Positions 1 through 10,191 of a stretch of 64,000 bases of DNA are shown piece after piece. How positions within the stretch are numbered: position 1 is the stretch's first letter; each line of letters opens with the position of its first letter. Origin of the DNA: Azonexaceae bacterium (GTDB taxonomy: Bacteria > Pseudomonadota > Gammaproteobacteria > Burkholderiales > Rhodocyclaceae); assembly GCA_013335535.1 (NCBI GenBank), contig JAAXVL010000001.1, forward strand, positions 761,764-825,763, given 5' to 3'. The translations under genes were made by a program, and so were the position numbers. The notes under the pieces are model-generated. The model saw only the letters and a program-made list of their open reading frames with translations, searched no databases and was not told the DNA's origin.

Positions 1-350
1 CAAGCACGAAGGTCGAAACCAGATTTCCATCTTTTCCGCCTGATTTTCTGGCTGCCGGCTTGATGCCGGAGCGGTGGCTCGGTCGCTGCGCACATTCCAC
101 TTTTTACCACGTCGGCATGCGTTGCCATGGAATGTTTTTGATTTCCCTCAACTCCTGATAAGTCACTTTAAGTGTCAATGTTCTTGCATTGATTTTTAAG
201 GATAATTTTTCTCAAAATTCGTCGCGGAAAATTTCCGTAAGTCCTTGTTGCGTAAGAAAAAATCCCAATTTCTCGCTTGACTGAGCAGTGTTGTTGTTCT
301 AAAGTGGGAAAACGTGTTGAAAAGTGGGTAAACGGGGAGCGAGACGAGGG
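1..350. promoter_or_regulatory. Leader region upstream of mraZ
   Basis: No protein-coding gene is recognisable in these 350 bases. The stretch is more AT-rich than what follows. It contains a short palindrome CACTT-T-AAGTG (164-174), a sigma70-like promoter (TTGACT at 277-282, 17-base spacer, TAAAGT at 300-305) and the MraZ-box repeats. The promoter is a sequence match only; the -10 element is poor. Confidence 0.5.
303..338 (+). promoter_or_regulatory. MraZ-box operator (decamer repeats)
   Basis: GTGGG at 304, GTGTT at 314, GTGGG at 324 and GGGGA at 334 recur with an exact 10-base period just before mraZ. MraZ is known to bind tandem TGGGN boxes with 5-base gaps upstream of its own operon, so this is a likely autoregulatory operator. 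It overlaps the downstream edge of the putative promoter, as expected for repression. Confidence 0.75.
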
Positions 351-797
351 ATGTTCGAAGGCGCGGCAGCACTGAATCTGGATGCGAAGGGACGGCTTGC
401 CATACCGGCAAGGCACCGTGAGTCCCTGCTCGCCGCCAGTGAGGGTGGGCTGGTCCTGACGGCGCATCCGCATCGTTGCCTGCTGCTTTACCCGTCGCCG
501 GCCTGGCAGCCGATTCGTGAGCAGATCCTCAAGGCGTCGAGCCTTGATCCGCGCTCGGCTTCGATCAAGCGCGTGCTGGTGGGTAACGCCCGTACCGAGG
601 AGCTGGACTCCGCTGGCCGCATCCTGGTCGCGCCGGAATTGCGTGAGTACGCCAAGTTCGAAAAGACCGTCTATCTGGTCGGCATGGGAACGCACTTCGA
701 AATCTGGAGCGAGGCCGGCTGGAAGCAGCAGAATGACCTGGCAGCGGAGGCGCTGTCCGGCGATCTGCCGCCGGGCTTCGGGGATCTTGTCCTGTGA
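351..797 (+). CDS. mraZ: Transcriptional regulator MraZ
   Basis: A DNA-binding protein of the AbrB/MraZ fold that controls the division and cell-wall cluster it heads. The 148-residue product begins [19 protein letters not shown], matching the N-terminal MraZ half-domain, and a second half-domain ([17 protein letters not shown]) follows near residue 85. A GTG at 324 in the same frame would add nine residues but lies inside the MraZ-box repeats, so the ATG at 351 fits family length better. GGGGAG (334-339) is the likely ribosome site. The stop overlaps the GTG start of rsmH. Confidence 0.95.
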   Translation: MFEGAAALNLDAKGRLAIPARHRESLLAASEGGLVLTAHPHRCLLLYPSPAWQPIREQILKASSLDPRSASIKRVLVGNARTEELDSAGRILVAPELREYAKFEKTVYLVGMGTHFEIWSEAGWKQQNDLAAEALSGDLPPGFGDLVL

Positions 798-1720
798 CCC
801 GCGGTGCCGCCCATGTGACGGTACTGCTCGAGGAGGCGGTGGGTGCCCTGGCGATCAAAGCCGACGGCATCTACGTTGACGCCACCTTCGGGCGCGGCGG
901 CCATAGCCGCCGGATTCTTTCCGAGTTGAATGAAAAAGGCCGCCTGGTGGCGGTCGACCGTGACCCGCAGGCGATTGCCGCCGGCGCGGCTATCGATGAT
1001 CCCCGGTTTTTGCTCGTGCATCGTGCTTTCGGCGAACTGGCCGAGGCGGCGGATGAGGCGGGCGTTAGTGGTGTTGATGGGGTTTTGTTTGATGTAGGGG
1101 TGTCGTCGCCGCAAATCGACGACGGGGAGCGTGGCTTCAGCTTTCGCTACGACGCGCCGCTCGATATGCGTATGGATACGACGCAGGGTGAGACGGCGGC
1201 CGAGTGGCTGGCGCGGGCTGAGATAAGAGACATCACGGAGGTCATTAGAAATTATGGCGAAGAACGGTTTGCTTTCCAGATTGCAAAGAAGGTTGTGGCT
1301 GCTCGGCTCGAACAACCTATTGTCACAACAGGTCAGTTCGCGGCCCTCGTACGCGAGACCGTGCGCACCCGTGAGCCAGGGCAGGACCCGGCGACGCGCA
1401 GCTTTCAAGCTTTACGGATTCATATCAATCAAGAGCTCCGCCAGCTGGAGGTAGCGCTGCCGCAGGCGCTCGAGTTGCTCAAGCCGGGTGGTCGACTGGT
1501 GGTGATCAGCTTTCACTCGCTCGAAGACCGCATCGTCAAGAACTTCATGCGTAATGAATCGGTGGCTGATGATCTGCCGAAAGGCTTGCCGTTGCGTGCC
1601 GACCAGTTGCCTAAGCCAAAGCTGCGTCTGCTTGGCAAGCCTGTGAAGCCGTCCGCCGCCGAAATCAGTGCCAATCCGCGGGCGCGCAGTGCTGTGATGC
1701 GCGTCGCCGAGAAGCTGTAA
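794..1720 (+). CDS. rsmH: 16S rRNA (cytosine(1402)-N(4))-methyltransferase RsmH
   Basis: Cytoplasmic SAM-dependent enzyme that methylates N4 of C1402 in 16S rRNA. The 308 residues match the family length. [10 protein letters not shown] near the N terminus, [10 protein letters not shown] (the SAM-binding loop, about residues 28-37), [10 protein letters not shown] and the C-terminal [12 protein letters not shown] block are all present. It starts with GTG at 794, overlapping the mraZ TGA by two bases, and its stop shares one base with the ftsL ATG. A stretch around 1220-1330 uses less GC-biased codons than the rest but encodes ordinary RsmH sequence. Confidence 0.97.
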   Translation: MTRGAAHVTVLLEEAVGALAIKADGIYVDATFGRGGHSRRILSELNEKGRLVAVDRDPQAIAAGAAIDDPRFLLVHRAFGELAEAADEAGVSGVDGVLFDVGVSSPQIDDGERGFSFRYDAPLDMRMDTTQGETAAEWLARAEIRDITEVIRNYGEERFAFQIAKKVVAARLEQPIVTTGQFAALVRETVRTREPGQDPATRSFQALRIHINQELRQLEVALPQALELLKPGGRLVVISFHSLEDRIVKNFMRNESVADDLPKGLPLRADQLPKPKLRLLGKPVKPSAAEISANPRARSAVMRVAEKL

Positions 1721-1977
1721 TGCTGCGTTTCAATGTGATCCTCCTCATGATCGTCGTCTTTTGCGCGTTGGGTGTCGTGACCTCCCAGCACCGTGCGCGC
1801 AAGCTGTTCCAGGCGCTCGAGGCGGAGCAGGAGCGGGCGCGGCAACTTGATGTGGAATACGGTCAGTTGCAACTGGAGATGTCGACCTGGGCCAATCATC
1901 CGCGGATCGAAAAGATCGCCCGTGAGCGCTTGCATATGGTGACGCCGAATTCGGCGGTGCCGAAAGGGGCGCGCTGA
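1720..1977 (+). CDS. ftsL: Cell division protein FtsL
   Basis: Small bitopic divisome protein that forms the FtsQLB complex and activates septal peptidoglycan synthesis. The 85 residues have a short cytoplasmic start, one membrane segment (about residues 4-21) and a periplasmic coiled coil (FQALEAEQERARQLDVEYGQ), which is the usual FtsL layout. FtsL sequences are poorly conserved, so the call rests also on position between rsmH and ftsI. Start and stop overlap the neighbouring genes by one base each. Confidence 0.93.
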   Translation: MLRFNVILLMIVVFCALGVVTSQHRARKLFQALEAEQERARQLDVEYGQLQLEMSTWANHPRIEKIARERLHMVTPNSAVPKGAR

Positions 1978-3725
1978 TGGTCGTGCGCCGTCGCCCGCAA
2001 CGCGGTCATCGCTTTACCGAAAGCCCGGTGCTGCAGCTGGCCTTGCAGGGCTGGCGTTCGCGCACGGTTGGGCTGCTGCTCATGGCCGCCTTTCTGGCGC
2101 TCGTGGCGCGTGGGTTTTACCTGCAGGTCATCAATAACGATTTTCTGCAGCAGAAGGGCGATTCGCGTTATCTGCGCGACATCGAGATTTCCGCTTCGCG
2201 CGGCAAAATCGTCGATCGCAACGGCGACATGCTGGCCGTATCGACCCCGATGAAGACGATCTGGGCCATTCCGGCCGATGCGCGGACGATGAATGGCGAG
2301 CAGAAGCGCCAGCTGGCCGGCATGCTCGACATGAACGTGCGCGAGCTGGACGGCAAGATCGCCTCCGAAAAGACCTTCACCTTCGTCAAGCGCCAGGTGT
2401 CGCCGGAGACGGCCGATCGCATCGGCGCCCAGAAATTTCCCGGCGTGCATCAGGAAAAGGAATACCGCCGCTTTTACCCGACCGGTGACATGACGGCCCA
2501 CATCGTGGGTTTTACTGGCGTGGATGACAAGGGGCTGGAGGGGGTCGAGCTGGCTTTTCAGAATAGCCTGCTTGGTCGTCCGGGCAGCCGCACGGTAATT
2601 CGTGACCGGCGCGGCAACATCGTCGAGGACGTCGGTGCAACCAAGCCGCCGCAGGATGGTAAGGATGTTCGCCTGGCCCTCGACTCCAAGATTCAGTACC
2701 TCGCCTTCAGCCAGCTCAAGGCGGCGGTCGAGGCCAACAACGCCAAGGCGGGCGGCGCCATCGTCATCGATGCGCGCACTGGCGAAATTCTGGCACTGGC
2801 CAATTGGCCGACGTACAACCCGAATAATCGCGAGCGCCTGTCCGGGGCGCAATTGCGCAACCGTGCCATCACCGACACTTTCGAACCGGGGTCGGTGATG
2901 AAGCCGTTTACGGCGGCTCTGGCGCTGGAAAAAGGCAAGGTTCGTTTCGATACGGTCATCAACTGCGCTCCAGGTCGCCTGACTATCGGCAGCGCGACGA
3001 TTTCCGACGCCCACCCGCATGGCGCGCTGACTGTCGCCCAGGTCATCCAGAAGTCCTCCAATGTTGGGACGACCAAGATTGCCCTCGGCTTCGCCCCGAA
3101 GGAAATGTGGGACATGTTCGACAGCGTCGGCTTCGGCCAGGCGCCGAACCTGGGCTTCCCGGGTGAGGTCAATGGCCGTCTGCGGCCTTGGAAGAACTGG
3201 CGGCCGATCGAGCAGGCCACGATGTCCTACGGCCATGGCATCGCCGTCAGCCTGGTTCAGTTGGCCCGCGCCTACACGGTGTTTGCTCACGATGGCGAAC
3301 TCATGCCGCTGTCGCTGACCAAGGTCGAAGACGCGCCGCCGCATGGCGTTCGCGTCTTCTCGCCGCAGACCATGAAGGAATTGCGCATCATGCTCGAGAT
3401 GGCCGTCCAGCCCGAAGGCACGGCGCCCAAGGCGCGCGTGGCCGGCTACCGTGTTGGCGGCAAGACGGGGACGGCCTACAAGATCGAGGGCGGCGTTTAT
3501 GCCCGCAAATATGTAGCCTCCTTCGTCGGCATCGCGCCGATCAGCGATCCGCGCCTGGTCGTCGCCGTGATGATCGACGAGCCGACCGGCGGCGCCCACT
3601 ACGGCGGCGACGTGGCCGGCCCGGCGTTTTCGCAAATCGTCGGCGGTGCGCTACGCACCCTCGGTGTGCCGCCAGATGCGCCGATCCAGGTGGCCGATGC
3701 CTCGTCCGGAAAGGGCAAGCTGTGA
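1977..3725 (+). CDS. ftsI: Peptidoglycan D,D-transpeptidase FtsI (PBP3)
   Basis: Inner-membrane class B penicillin-binding protein that cross-links septal peptidoglycan. The 582 residues have an N-terminal membrane anchor (VGLLLMAAFLALVARGFYL), a dimerisation/pedestal domain and a transpeptidase domain. The catalytic motifs are complete: SVMK with Ser at residue 306, SSN at 360-362 and KTG starting at 496. It begins at an ATG overlapping the ftsL stop and ends inside the GTG start of murE. Confidence 0.97.
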   Translation: MVVRRRPQRGHRFTESPVLQLALQGWRSRTVGLLLMAAFLALVARGFYLQVINNDFLQQKGDSRYLRDIEISASRGKIVDRNGDMLAVSTPMKTIWAIPADARTMNGEQKRQLAGMLDMNVRELDGKIASEKTFTFVKRQVSPETADRIGAQKFPGVHQEKEYRRFYPTGDMTAHIVGFTGVDDKGLEGVELAFQNSLLGRPGSRTVIRDRRGNIVEDVGATKPPQDGKDVRLALDSKIQYLAFSQLKAAVEANNAKAGGAIVIDARTGEILALANWPTYNPNNRERLSGAQLRNRAITDTFEPGSVMKPFTAALALEKGKVRFDTVINCAPGRLTIGSATISDAHPHGALTVAQVIQKSSNVGTTKIALGFAPKEMWDMFDSVGFGQAPNLGFPGEVNGRLRPWKNWRPIEQATMSYGHGIAVSLVQLARAYTVFAHDGELMPLSLTKVEDAPPHGVRVFSPQTMKELRIMLEMAVQPEGTAPKARVAGYRVGGKTGTAYKIEGGVYARKYVASFVGIAPISDPRLVVAVMIDEPTGGAHYGGDVAGPAFSQIVGGALRTLGVPPDAPIQVADASSGKGKL

Positions 3726-5209
3726 GCAGCCCGCGCGAACTTCTCGACCGCCTCGAAGCCATGGGCGTCGTGCCGACCGGTGTGGCCGATGACAGCCGCC
3801 AGGTGCAGCCGGGCGACCTTTTCCTGGCTTATCCGGGCGATCTGGCCGATGGTCGTCGCTACATCGCCGATGCGCTGGCGCGCGGTGCCGTTGCCGTCTT
3901 CTGGCAGCCCGGTGGCGATTTCAATTTAGGGCAAAATTTCCCGTTGACCGTGGCAAACCTGGCGGTAGAGGCCCTGCGCTCGCTCGCCGGCCCGCTCGCC
4001 CACGCCGTCTATGGTCACCCGAGCGAAGGGCTGTCGCTGATCGCCATCACCGGCACCAACGGCAAGACGACAATCAGCCAGTGTCTGGCCAAGGCTTATG
4101 CCAAGCCCTGCGCCATCATCGGCACGCTGGGCGCCGGCTTCCCGGATGCGCTGACCGAAACCGGTTTCACGACGCCGGAAGCGACGACCCTGATGCGTTA
4201 TCTGGCGCAGTTCCGGGCCGCTGGTGCCGCGGCCTGCGCTCTGGAAGCCAGCTCGATCGGCATCGAGGAAGGCCGTATGAACGGCGCTCGCGTCGATGTC
4301 GCCGTGTTCACCAACATGACGCGCGACCACCTCGACTACCACGGCACAATGGACGCCTACGCCGAGGCCAAGAAAAAGCTCTTCCACTGGCCGCGCCTGC
4401 GCACCGCCATCATCAATCTTGATGACGAATTCGGCCGCCTGCTGTCGCGCGAAACGACGGCCATGCGTATCCTCGGCTACGCCATCGGCGAACAGCGCCG
4501 CGATTACCCGGCGCTGGTGCGCGCCGAAAACCTCGTCGATACCCCGTTCGGCCAGCGTTTCAGCCTGGTCCTGCCGAATGGCCGGGCGGCGGTCGATACC
4601 GCGCTGGTCGGTCGCTACAACATCTCCAACCTGCTCGCCATCGCCGCCGTGTTGCATGACGCCGGCGTCCAGCCAACTGAAGTGGCGCGCCGCCTGTCCG
4701 AGCTGACGCCGCCGCCGGGGCGCATGGAACGGGTCGGTGGCAATGGCGAACCGCTCGTCGTCATCGATTACTCGCATACGCCGGATGCGCTCGAAAACGC
4801 CCTCGGCGCCTTGCGCCCGGTGGCCGAGTCGCGCGGTGGCAAGTTGTCCGTCGTCTTCGGTTGCGGCGGCGACCGCGATCCCGGCAAGCGTCCGCAGATG
4901 GGCGAAGTGGCCGAGCGCCTGGCCGACCGCGTGCTGGTTACCAGCGACAATCCGCGCAGCGAAGATCCGTTGGCCATCATCGCCGCCATCGTCGCCGGCA
5001 TGAAACAGGCCGAGGTCGAAGCCGACCGCGCCGTTGCCATCAAGCGCGCCATCCTCGAGGCCGAGGTCAGCGATGTGGTTCTGCTTGCCGGCAAGGGCCA
5101 TGAAATCTATCAGGAAGTTTCCGGTGTCCGTCATCACTTTTCCGATATCGAGCAGGCCAGCGCTGCGCTGGCCTTGCGTCGTCCTCAATCGAAGGAGGTA
5201 GCGGCATGA
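3722..5209 (+). CDS. murE: UDP-MurNAc-L-Ala-D-Glu:meso-diaminopimelate ligase MurE
   Basis: Cytoplasmic ATP-dependent ligase adding the third peptide residue to the peptidoglycan precursor. The 495 residues include the Mur ligase P-loop (AITGTNGKTT, Lys near residue 115) and DNPR in TSDNPRSEDP, the signature for meso-diaminopimelate. A much longer frame opens at 3188 inside ftsI, but the GTG at 3722 overlapping the ftsI stop is the sensible start. The N-terminal domain carries one copy of the dispersed 36-bp element (3917-3956), read as FNLGQNFPLTVAN. Confidence 0.96.
   Translation: MSSPRELLDRLEAMGVVPTGVADDSRQVQPGDLFLAYPGDLADGRRYIADALARGAVAVFWQPGGDFNLGQNFPLTVANLAVEALRSLAGPLAHAVYGHPSEGLSLIAITGTNGKTTISQCLAKAYAKPCAIIGTLGAGFPDALTETGFTTPEATTLMRYLAQFRAAGAAACALEASSIGIEEGRMNGARVDVAVFTNMTRDHLDYHGTMDAYAEAKKKLFHWPRLRTAIINLDDEFGRLLSRETTAMRILGYAIGEQRRDYPALVRAENLVDTPFGQRFSLVLPNGRAAVDTALVGRYNISNLLAIAAVLHDAGVQPTEVARRLSELTPPPGRMERVGGNGEPLVVIDYSHTPDALENALGALRPVAESRGGKLSVVFGCGGDRDPGKRPQMGEVAERLADRVLVTSDNPRSEDPLAIIAAIVAGMKQAEVEADRAVAIKRAILEAEVSDVVLLAGKGHEIYQEVSGVRHHFSDIEQASAALALRRPQSKEVAA
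3917..3956 (-). repeat. Dispersed 36-bp element, copy 1 (in murE)
   Basis: The minus strand reads CCACGGTCAACGGG, then AAATTTTGCCC and TAAATTGAAAT, close to the consensus. It lies in the coding part of the MurE N-terminal domain, a variable part of the family, and keeps the frame open. Confidence 0.7.
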
Positions 5210-6576
5210 AGTGGCTGCTCTCACAGGTCGCCCAGGCGACAAATGGCCGACTGGTCGGGCGCGACGTCGATGTTACCGGCGTGTCGACCGATACCCGTAC
5301 TGTTGGCGATGGCCAGTTGTTCATCGCCCTGAGCGGCGAGCGCTTCGATGCCCATGATTTTCTCGATCAGGCCGTGGCGGCAGGGGCCGTCGCCCTGCTG
5401 GTGTCCGATGAAGGCAAGGTGCCGGCGGGGGTTTCCGCCGTCGTCGTCGATGACACTCGTCTCGCCCTCGGCCGTTTCGCCGCCGCCTGGCGCGCCCAGT
5501 TCACGCTGCCGGTGATCGCCGTGACCGGTTCCAACGGCAAGACGACGACCAAGGAAATGGTCGCCTCGATTCTCAAGGCCGCTTACGGCGCCGCCGTGCT
5601 GTCCACGCGCGGCAACCTCAATAACGACATCGGCCTGCCACTGACCTTGCTCGGCCTGCGTCTCTCGCACCGCGCCGCCGTCATCGAGATGGGTATGAAC
5701 CATCCCGGCGAAATCGCCTACCTGGCCCCAATCGGTGCGCCGACCGTGGCGCTGGTCACCAACGCCCAGCGCGCCCACCTCGAAGGCATGGGCGACATGG
5801 ACGAAGTGGCGCGCGAAAAAGGCAGCATCTTCGGCGGCCTGCTGGCGAACGGTGTGGCCGTGATCAATGCGGATGACACCTACGCCGACTTCTGGCGCGG
5901 CATGGCCGGACAACACACGGTGCGGACATTCGGCATCGACCACGCCGCCGATGTGCGTGGCGTCGTTCGCCAGCATGGACTTGAAATCGCCATCGAACTG
6001 AGTGCCGCCGAGGGGCAGGCAGCGATCACCCTGCACATCCCGGGGCGTCACAATGCCCGTAATGCCGTTGCCGCTGCGGCCGCGTGTCTGGCCGCCGGCG
6101 TGCCGATGGCGGCCGTGGCTGCCGGGCTCGAAGCATTCAGCGGCGTCAAGGGCCGCCTGCAGCGCCGGGTCGGCAACAAGGGCGCCGAGATCCTTGACGA
6201 CACCTACAACGCCAATCCCGATTCGGTCCGTGCCGGCATCGACGTGCTGGCCGCCACCATCGGCCGCAAGCTCCTGGTGCTGGGCGACATGGGCGAAATT
6301 GGCGAGGCCAGCGGCCAGTATCACGACGAAATCGGCGGCTACGCCAAGAGCCAGGGCATCGACCGCCTGTTCGCGCTGGGCGATGCGGCGCAACTGGCTG
6401 TCCGCAACTTCGGCGAAGGCGCCCGCCACTTCTGCAACATCGAGAAACTGATTGCTGCGGTCGACAAGGAACTGGGGCCGGAAACCACCGTGCTGGTCAA
6501 GGGCTCACGCTTTATGAAAATGGAACGCGTGGTTGATGCCATCGCCGCACCGGCCACCGTCGAGGAGACACACTGA
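5206..6576 (+). CDS. murF: UDP-MurNAc-tripeptide:D-Ala-D-Ala ligase MurF
   Basis: Cytoplasmic ATP-dependent ligase that adds the D-Ala-D-Ala dipeptide to complete the UDP-MurNAc-pentapeptide. The 456 residues show the Mur ligase P-loop [13 protein letters not shown] (about residues 106-118), the central [10 protein letters not shown] motif typical of MurF and [10 protein letters not shown] in the C-terminal half. The ATG overlaps the murE stop (ATGA) and the stop overlaps the mraY ATG, implying translational coupling. Confidence 0.97.
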   Translation: MKWLLSQVAQATNGRLVGRDVDVTGVSTDTRTVGDGQLFIALSGERFDAHDFLDQAVAAGAVALLVSDEGKVPAGVSAVVVDDTRLALGRFAAAWRAQFTLPVIAVTGSNGKTTTKEMVASILKAAYGAAVLSTRGNLNNDIGLPLTLLGLRLSHRAAVIEMGMNHPGEIAYLAPIGAPTVALVTNAQRAHLEGMGDMDEVAREKGSIFGGLLANGVAVINADDTYADFWRGMAGQHTVRTFGIDHAADVRGVVRQHGLEIAIELSAAEGQAAITLHIPGRHNARNAVAAAAACLAAGVPMAAVAAGLEAFSGVKGRLQRRVGNKGAEILDDTYNANPDSVRAGIDVLAATIGRKLLVLGDMGEIGEASGQYHDEIGGYAKSQGIDRLFALGDAAQLAVRNFGEGARHFCNIEKLIAAVDKELGPETTVLVKGSRFMKMERVVDAIAAPATVEETH

Positions 6577-7679
6577 TGCTGCTGGCACTTGCCCAATGGC
6601 TCGCCCAGGACGTTCGTTTCTTCAACGTCTTCAACTACATTACGCTGCGTACCGTGCTGGCGGCGATGACCGCGCTGCTCATCTCCTTTGCGGCCGGCCC
6701 CGGCGTCATCCGCTGGCTGGCCGCCAAGAAGATCGGCCAGGCGGTGCGCAATGACGGGCCGCAAACCCACCTCGTCAAATCGGGCACGCCAACCATGGGC
6801 GGCGTGCTGATCCTGATCTCGATCGGCATCACGACGCTACTCTGGGGCGACCTGACCAACAAGTACGTGTGGACGGTGCTCGTCGTCACCCTCGGCTTCG
6901 GCATCGTCGGCTGGTACGACGACTGGAAGAAGGTCGTCTATCGCGATCCGAAGGGCCTGTCGGCTGGCTGGAAATATTTCTGGCAATCGCTGCTTGGCCT
7001 GGGCGCCGCGCTCTTCCTCGCCTTCTCGGCCAAGTCCGGCGCGCAGACCGAACTGATCGTGCCCTTCTTCAAGACCATCGCCTATCCGCTCGGCATCGTC
7101 GGATTCATCACGCTGACCTATTTCGTCATCGTCGGCACCAGCAACGCGGTGAATCTGACCGACGGCCTCGACGGCCTGGCGATCATGCCGACCGTGATGA
7201 TCGCCGGCGCCTTCGCCATCTTCGCCTACGTCACCGGCCACGCCGTGCTGGCCAAGTACCTGTTCATACCCTACGTGCCCGGGGCCGGCGAGTTGTGCAT
7301 CCTGCTCGGCGCCATTGCCGGGGCCGGGCTCGGCTTCCTGTGGTTCAACGCCTATCCGGCCGAGGTCTTCATGGGCGACGTTGGCGCGCTGTCGCTCGGC
7401 GCGGCGCTCGGCACCGTCGCCGTCATCCTGCGTCAGGAAATCGTGCTGCTCATCATGGGCGGCGTTTTTGTCGTCGAAACCCTGTCGGTCATGCTGCAGG
7501 TCAGCTACTTCAAATACACCAAGAAAAAATTCGGCGAGGGTCGTCGCATCCTGCGTATGGCGCCGCTGCATCATCACTTTGAACAAACGGGCTGGAAGGA
7601 GACGCAGGTCGTCGTCCGCTTCTGGATCATCACCATCATGCTCGTGCTGGTCGGGCTGTCTTCGCTGAAGCTACGCTGA
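6576..7679 (+). CDS. mraY: Phospho-MurNAc-pentapeptide transferase MraY
   Basis: Polytopic inner-membrane enzyme that moves phospho-MurNAc-pentapeptide from UDP to undecaprenyl phosphate, making lipid I. The 367 residues contain the family landmarks: [10 protein letters not shown] near the start, [11 protein letters not shown] with the catalytic acidic residues, [11 protein letters not shown] and the histidine-rich [14 protein letters not shown] loop near the C terminus. Many hydrophobic segments are visible along the whole length. Both ends overlap the adjacent genes by one base. Confidence 0.98.
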   Translation: MLLALAQWLAQDVRFFNVFNYITLRTVLAAMTALLISFAAGPGVIRWLAAKKIGQAVRNDGPQTHLVKSGTPTMGGVLILISIGITTLLWGDLTNKYVWTVLVVTLGFGIVGWYDDWKKVVYRDPKGLSAGWKYFWQSLLGLGAALFLAFSAKSGAQTELIVPFFKTIAYPLGIVGFITLTYFVIVGTSNAVNLTDGLDGLAIMPTVMIAGAFAIFAYVTGHAVLAKYLFIPYVPGAGELCILLGAIAGAGLGFLWFNAYPAEVFMGDVGALSLGAALGTVAVILRQEIVLLIMGGVFVVETLSVMLQVSYFKYTKKKFGEGRRILRMAPLHHHFEQTGWKETQVVVRFWIITIMLVLVGLSSLKLR

Positions 7680-9031
7680 TGGAACTCAAGGGCAAACGCG
7701 TTCTGGTTGTCGGACTCGGTGAGTCCGGACTGGCGATGGCCAAGTGGCTGCATCGCCAGGGCGCGTTGGTTCGCGTCGCCGATTCGCGCGACAACCCGCC
7801 GAACGTCGACGCACTGCAACGTGTTGCCCCGGGCGCCGAACTGATTGCCGGGCCGTTTGTCGAGGCGTCGTTTGCCAGCGCCGATCTCGTCGCGCTGTCG
7901 CCGGGCGTTGCCAAGGCGACGCCGGTGATTGCCACGGTCGACCGGAAAATAGTGTCAGAAATCGAATTGTTCGCCGCCGGCGTGCGCGAACAGGTGCCGG
8001 GTTCGAAAATCATCGCCATCACCGGCAGCAACGGCAAGACGACGACGACCGCGCTGACCGCCCATCTGCTCAACGGCGCCGGCGTGCCGGCCATCGCCTG
8101 CGGCAACATCTCGCCATCTGCCCTCGATGCGCTCATGGATGCACAGGATGCCGGCACTTTGCCGCAAGTCTGGGTCGTTGAACTGTCCAGCTTCCAGCTC
8201 GAAACAACGCATCACCTGAACGCCGCAGCCGCCACCGTCCTCAACGTCTCCGAAGACCATCTCGACCGCTACGACGGCAGCCTGGCCAACTACGCCGCTG
8301 CCAAGTCGCGCGTCTTCCAGGGCAAGGGCGTCATGGTCCTCAACCGTGAAGACGACTGGTCGATGGCCAACGGCCGTTGCGGTCGCACGATGGTGACCTT
8401 CGGCCTGAATGCGGCACCGCGTGCCGTCGATTATGGTTTTGCCGACGGGGCAATCTGTCGCGGCAAGGAAAAGCTCGTCGCGCTGGCCGACCTCAAGCTG
8501 TCCGGTCTGCACAATGCCGCCAATGCGATGGCGGCGCTGGCGCTGTGCGAAGCCATCGGCGTCGCCCCGGCCGGCCTGATCGAGCCGCTCAAGACATTCA
8601 AGGGCCTGGCGCACCGCGTCGAAACTGTCGCTGAAATCGACGGCGTGCTCTACGTCGACGACTCCAAGGGCACCAACGTCGGCGCCACGCTCGCAGCCAT
8701 CGAAGGCATGGGCCGCAAGCTGGCCATCGTTCTCGGCGGGGACGGCAAGGGCCAGGACTTTTCCCCGCTCAAGCCGGCCCTCGAAAAACATGGTCGCGCC
8801 GTGGCGCTGATCGGCCGCGACGCCGCCGCCATCGGTATGGCGCTCGAAGGCAGCGGTGTGCCGACCCGCATCCTTGGCGACATGGCGTCCGCCGTGCGCT
8901 GGCTTGCCGCCCAGGCCAAGGCTGGCGACTGCGTGCTGCTCTCGCCGGCTTGCGCCAGCCTCGACATGTACAAGAATTACGCCCATCGCGCCCAGGCCTT
9001 CATCGATGCCGTGAAGGGGCTGCAATCATGA
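7679..9031 (+). CDS. murD: UDP-MurNAc-L-Ala:D-glutamate ligase MurD
   Basis: Cytoplasmic ATP-dependent ligase adding D-Glu to UDP-MurNAc-L-Ala. The 450 residues begin with the Rossmann-like [16 protein letters not shown] block, followed by the P-loop [11 protein letters not shown] (about residues 114-124) and [20 protein letters not shown] and [14 protein letters not shown] of the C-terminal domain are intact. A degenerate copy of the dispersed element (7931-7968) encodes [13 protein letters not shown] just before the P-loop. The start overlaps the mraY stop by one base and the stop overlaps the ftsW ATG. Confidence 0.97.
   Translation: MELKGKRVLVVGLGESGLAMAKWLHRQGALVRVADSRDNPPNVDALQRVAPGAELIAGPFVEASFASADLVALSPGVAKATPVIATVDRKIVSEIELFAAGVREQVPGSKIIAITGSNGKTTTTALTAHLLNGAGVPAIACGNISPSALDALMDAQDAGTLPQVWVVELSSFQLETTHHLNAAAATVLNVSEDHLDRYDGSLANYAAAKSRVFQGKGVMVLNREDDWSMANGRCGRTMVTFGLNAAPRAVDYGFADGAICRGKEKLVALADLKLSGLHNAANAMAALALCEAIGVAPAGLIEPLKTFKGLAHRVETVAEIDGVLYVDDSKGTNVGATLAAIEGMGRKLAIVLGGDGKGQDFSPLKPALEKHGRAVALIGRDAAAIGMALEGSGVPTRILGDMASAVRWLAAQAKAGDCVLLSPACASLDMYKNYAHRAQAFIDAVKGLQS
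7931..7968 (+). repeat. Dispersed 36-bp element, copy 2 (in murD)
   Basis: Reads CCACGGTCGACCGGAAAAT followed by a diverged tail ending GAAATCGAAT. It is in frame in murD. The core has one mismatch (GTCGACC for GTCAACC). Confidence 0.55.
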
Positions 9032-10191
9032 TGATCGGCGCCCTCGACTCGCCGCGCCGGCAAGTGGCCGAGATCGACTACGCCCTGCTGTGGAGTGTGT
9101 TGATCCTGCTTTTCGCCGGCTTGGTCATGGTCTATTCGGCCTCCATCGCCATCGCCGAAGGCGGCCGTTTCACCGGCCATCAACCGGCCTACTACTTGGT
9201 ACGCCACGGCGTCTTCCTGTGCATCGGCCTGGTCGCCGCTGCCGTCACCTTCCAGGTGCCGCTGTCGCTGTGGCAGAAGAACGCGCCCTACCTGTTCATG
9301 ATCGGCGTCGCCCTGCTCGCGCTGGTACTGATCCCCGGCATCGGCCGCGACGTCAATGGTGCCCGGCGCTGGCTGTCGCTCGGCTTCGCCAACCTGCAGC
9401 CGTCCGAACTCATGAAGATGTTCGCCGTGCTCTACGCTGCCGATTACACCGTGCGCAAGATCAACGTCATGCATGACCTCAAGCAGGCCTTCCTGCCGAT
9501 GTTCGGTGCGATGGCGGTAGTCGGCATGCTGCTGCTCAAGGAGCCGGACTTCGGCGCCTTCGTCGTCATCATCTCGATCGCCATGGGCATCCTCTTCCTC
9601 GGCGGCCTCAAGGCGCGGCTTTTCGCTCTGCTCATCGTCGGCCTGCTCATTGCCTTCGCAATCATGATCATCGTTTCGCCCTACCGGCGCGACCGCGTGT
9701 TCGGTTTCATGGACCCGTGGGCCGATGCCTACGGCCGCGGCTACCAGCTGTCGCATTCGTTGATCGCCTTCGGGCGCGGCGAGTTGTTTGGCGTCGGTCT
9801 TGGCGCTAGCGTCGAAAAACTCTTCTACCTGCCGGAAGCGCATACCGACTTCCTGCTCGCTGTCATTGCCGAAGAACTCGGTTTGGTCGGCGTTGTCGCC
9901 ATCATCGCGTTGTTCGCCCTGCTCGTGCAGCGCGCCTTCGCCATCGGCCGCCAGTGCGTGCAGCTCGACCGCCTCTACCCCGCACTCGTCGCCATGGGCA
10001 TGGGTATCTGGTTCGGTGTCCAGTCCTTCATCAACATGGGCGTCAATATGGGACTGTTGCCGACCAAGGGCCTGACCCTGCCGCTCATGAGCTTCGGTGG
10101 TTCGGGCGTGCTGGCCAACTGCGTGGCGCTTGCCATCCTCCTTCGGGTGGATTGGGAAAATCGCCAATTGATGCGCGGGGGCAAGCTATGA
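9028..10191 (+). CDS. ftsW: Peptidoglycan glycosyltransferase / division protein FtsW
   Basis: SEDS-family polytopic membrane protein that polymerises septal glycan strands with FtsI. From the ATG at 9028 (overlapping the murD stop as ATGA) the product has 387 residues. The family signatures are the early [21 protein letters not shown] segment, [21 protein letters not shown] (with interruptions in the family), the [16 protein letters not shown] loop near residue 270 and the C-terminal MSFGGSG block. An in-frame upstream extension to 8950 lies wholly within murD and is rejected. Confidence 0.97.
   Translation: MMIGALDSPRRQVAEIDYALLWSVLILLFAGLVMVYSASIAIAEGGRFTGHQPAYYLVRHGVFLCIGLVAAAVTFQVPLSLWQKNAPYLFMIGVALLALVLIPGIGRDVNGARRWLSLGFANLQPSELMKMFAVLYAADYTVRKINVMHDLKQAFLPMFGAMAVVGMLLLKEPDFGAFVVIISIAMGILFLGGLKARLFALLIVGLLIAFAIMIIVSPYRRDRVFGFMDPWADAYGRGYQLSHSLIAFGRGELFGVGLGASVEKLFYLPEAHTDFLLAVIAEELGLVGVVAIIALFALLVQRAFAIGRQCVQLDRLYPALVAMGMGIWFGVQSFINMGVNMGLLPTKGLTLPLMSFGGSGVLANCVALAILLRVDWENRQLMRGGKL

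Noticed and set aside
1220..1330. Less GC-biased stretch inside rsmH
   Set aside because: It encodes ordinary conserved RsmH sequence with no junctions, so it does not indicate an insertion.
1896..3635. Long minus-strand open frame of 579 codons opposite ftsI
   Set aside because: It is a shadow of ftsI in high-GC DNA. It matches no family and has no ribosome site. The same holds for the 616-codon frame opposite the sensor kinase and regulator genes (37379-39229) and the 554-codon frame opposite gltI-gltJ.
3188..3721. N-terminal extension of murE, and similar extensions of ftsW, murG, gltK and trpD
   Set aside because: These in-frame extensions lie inside the preceding genes in another frame and have no family similarity; start/stop overlaps give much better starts.
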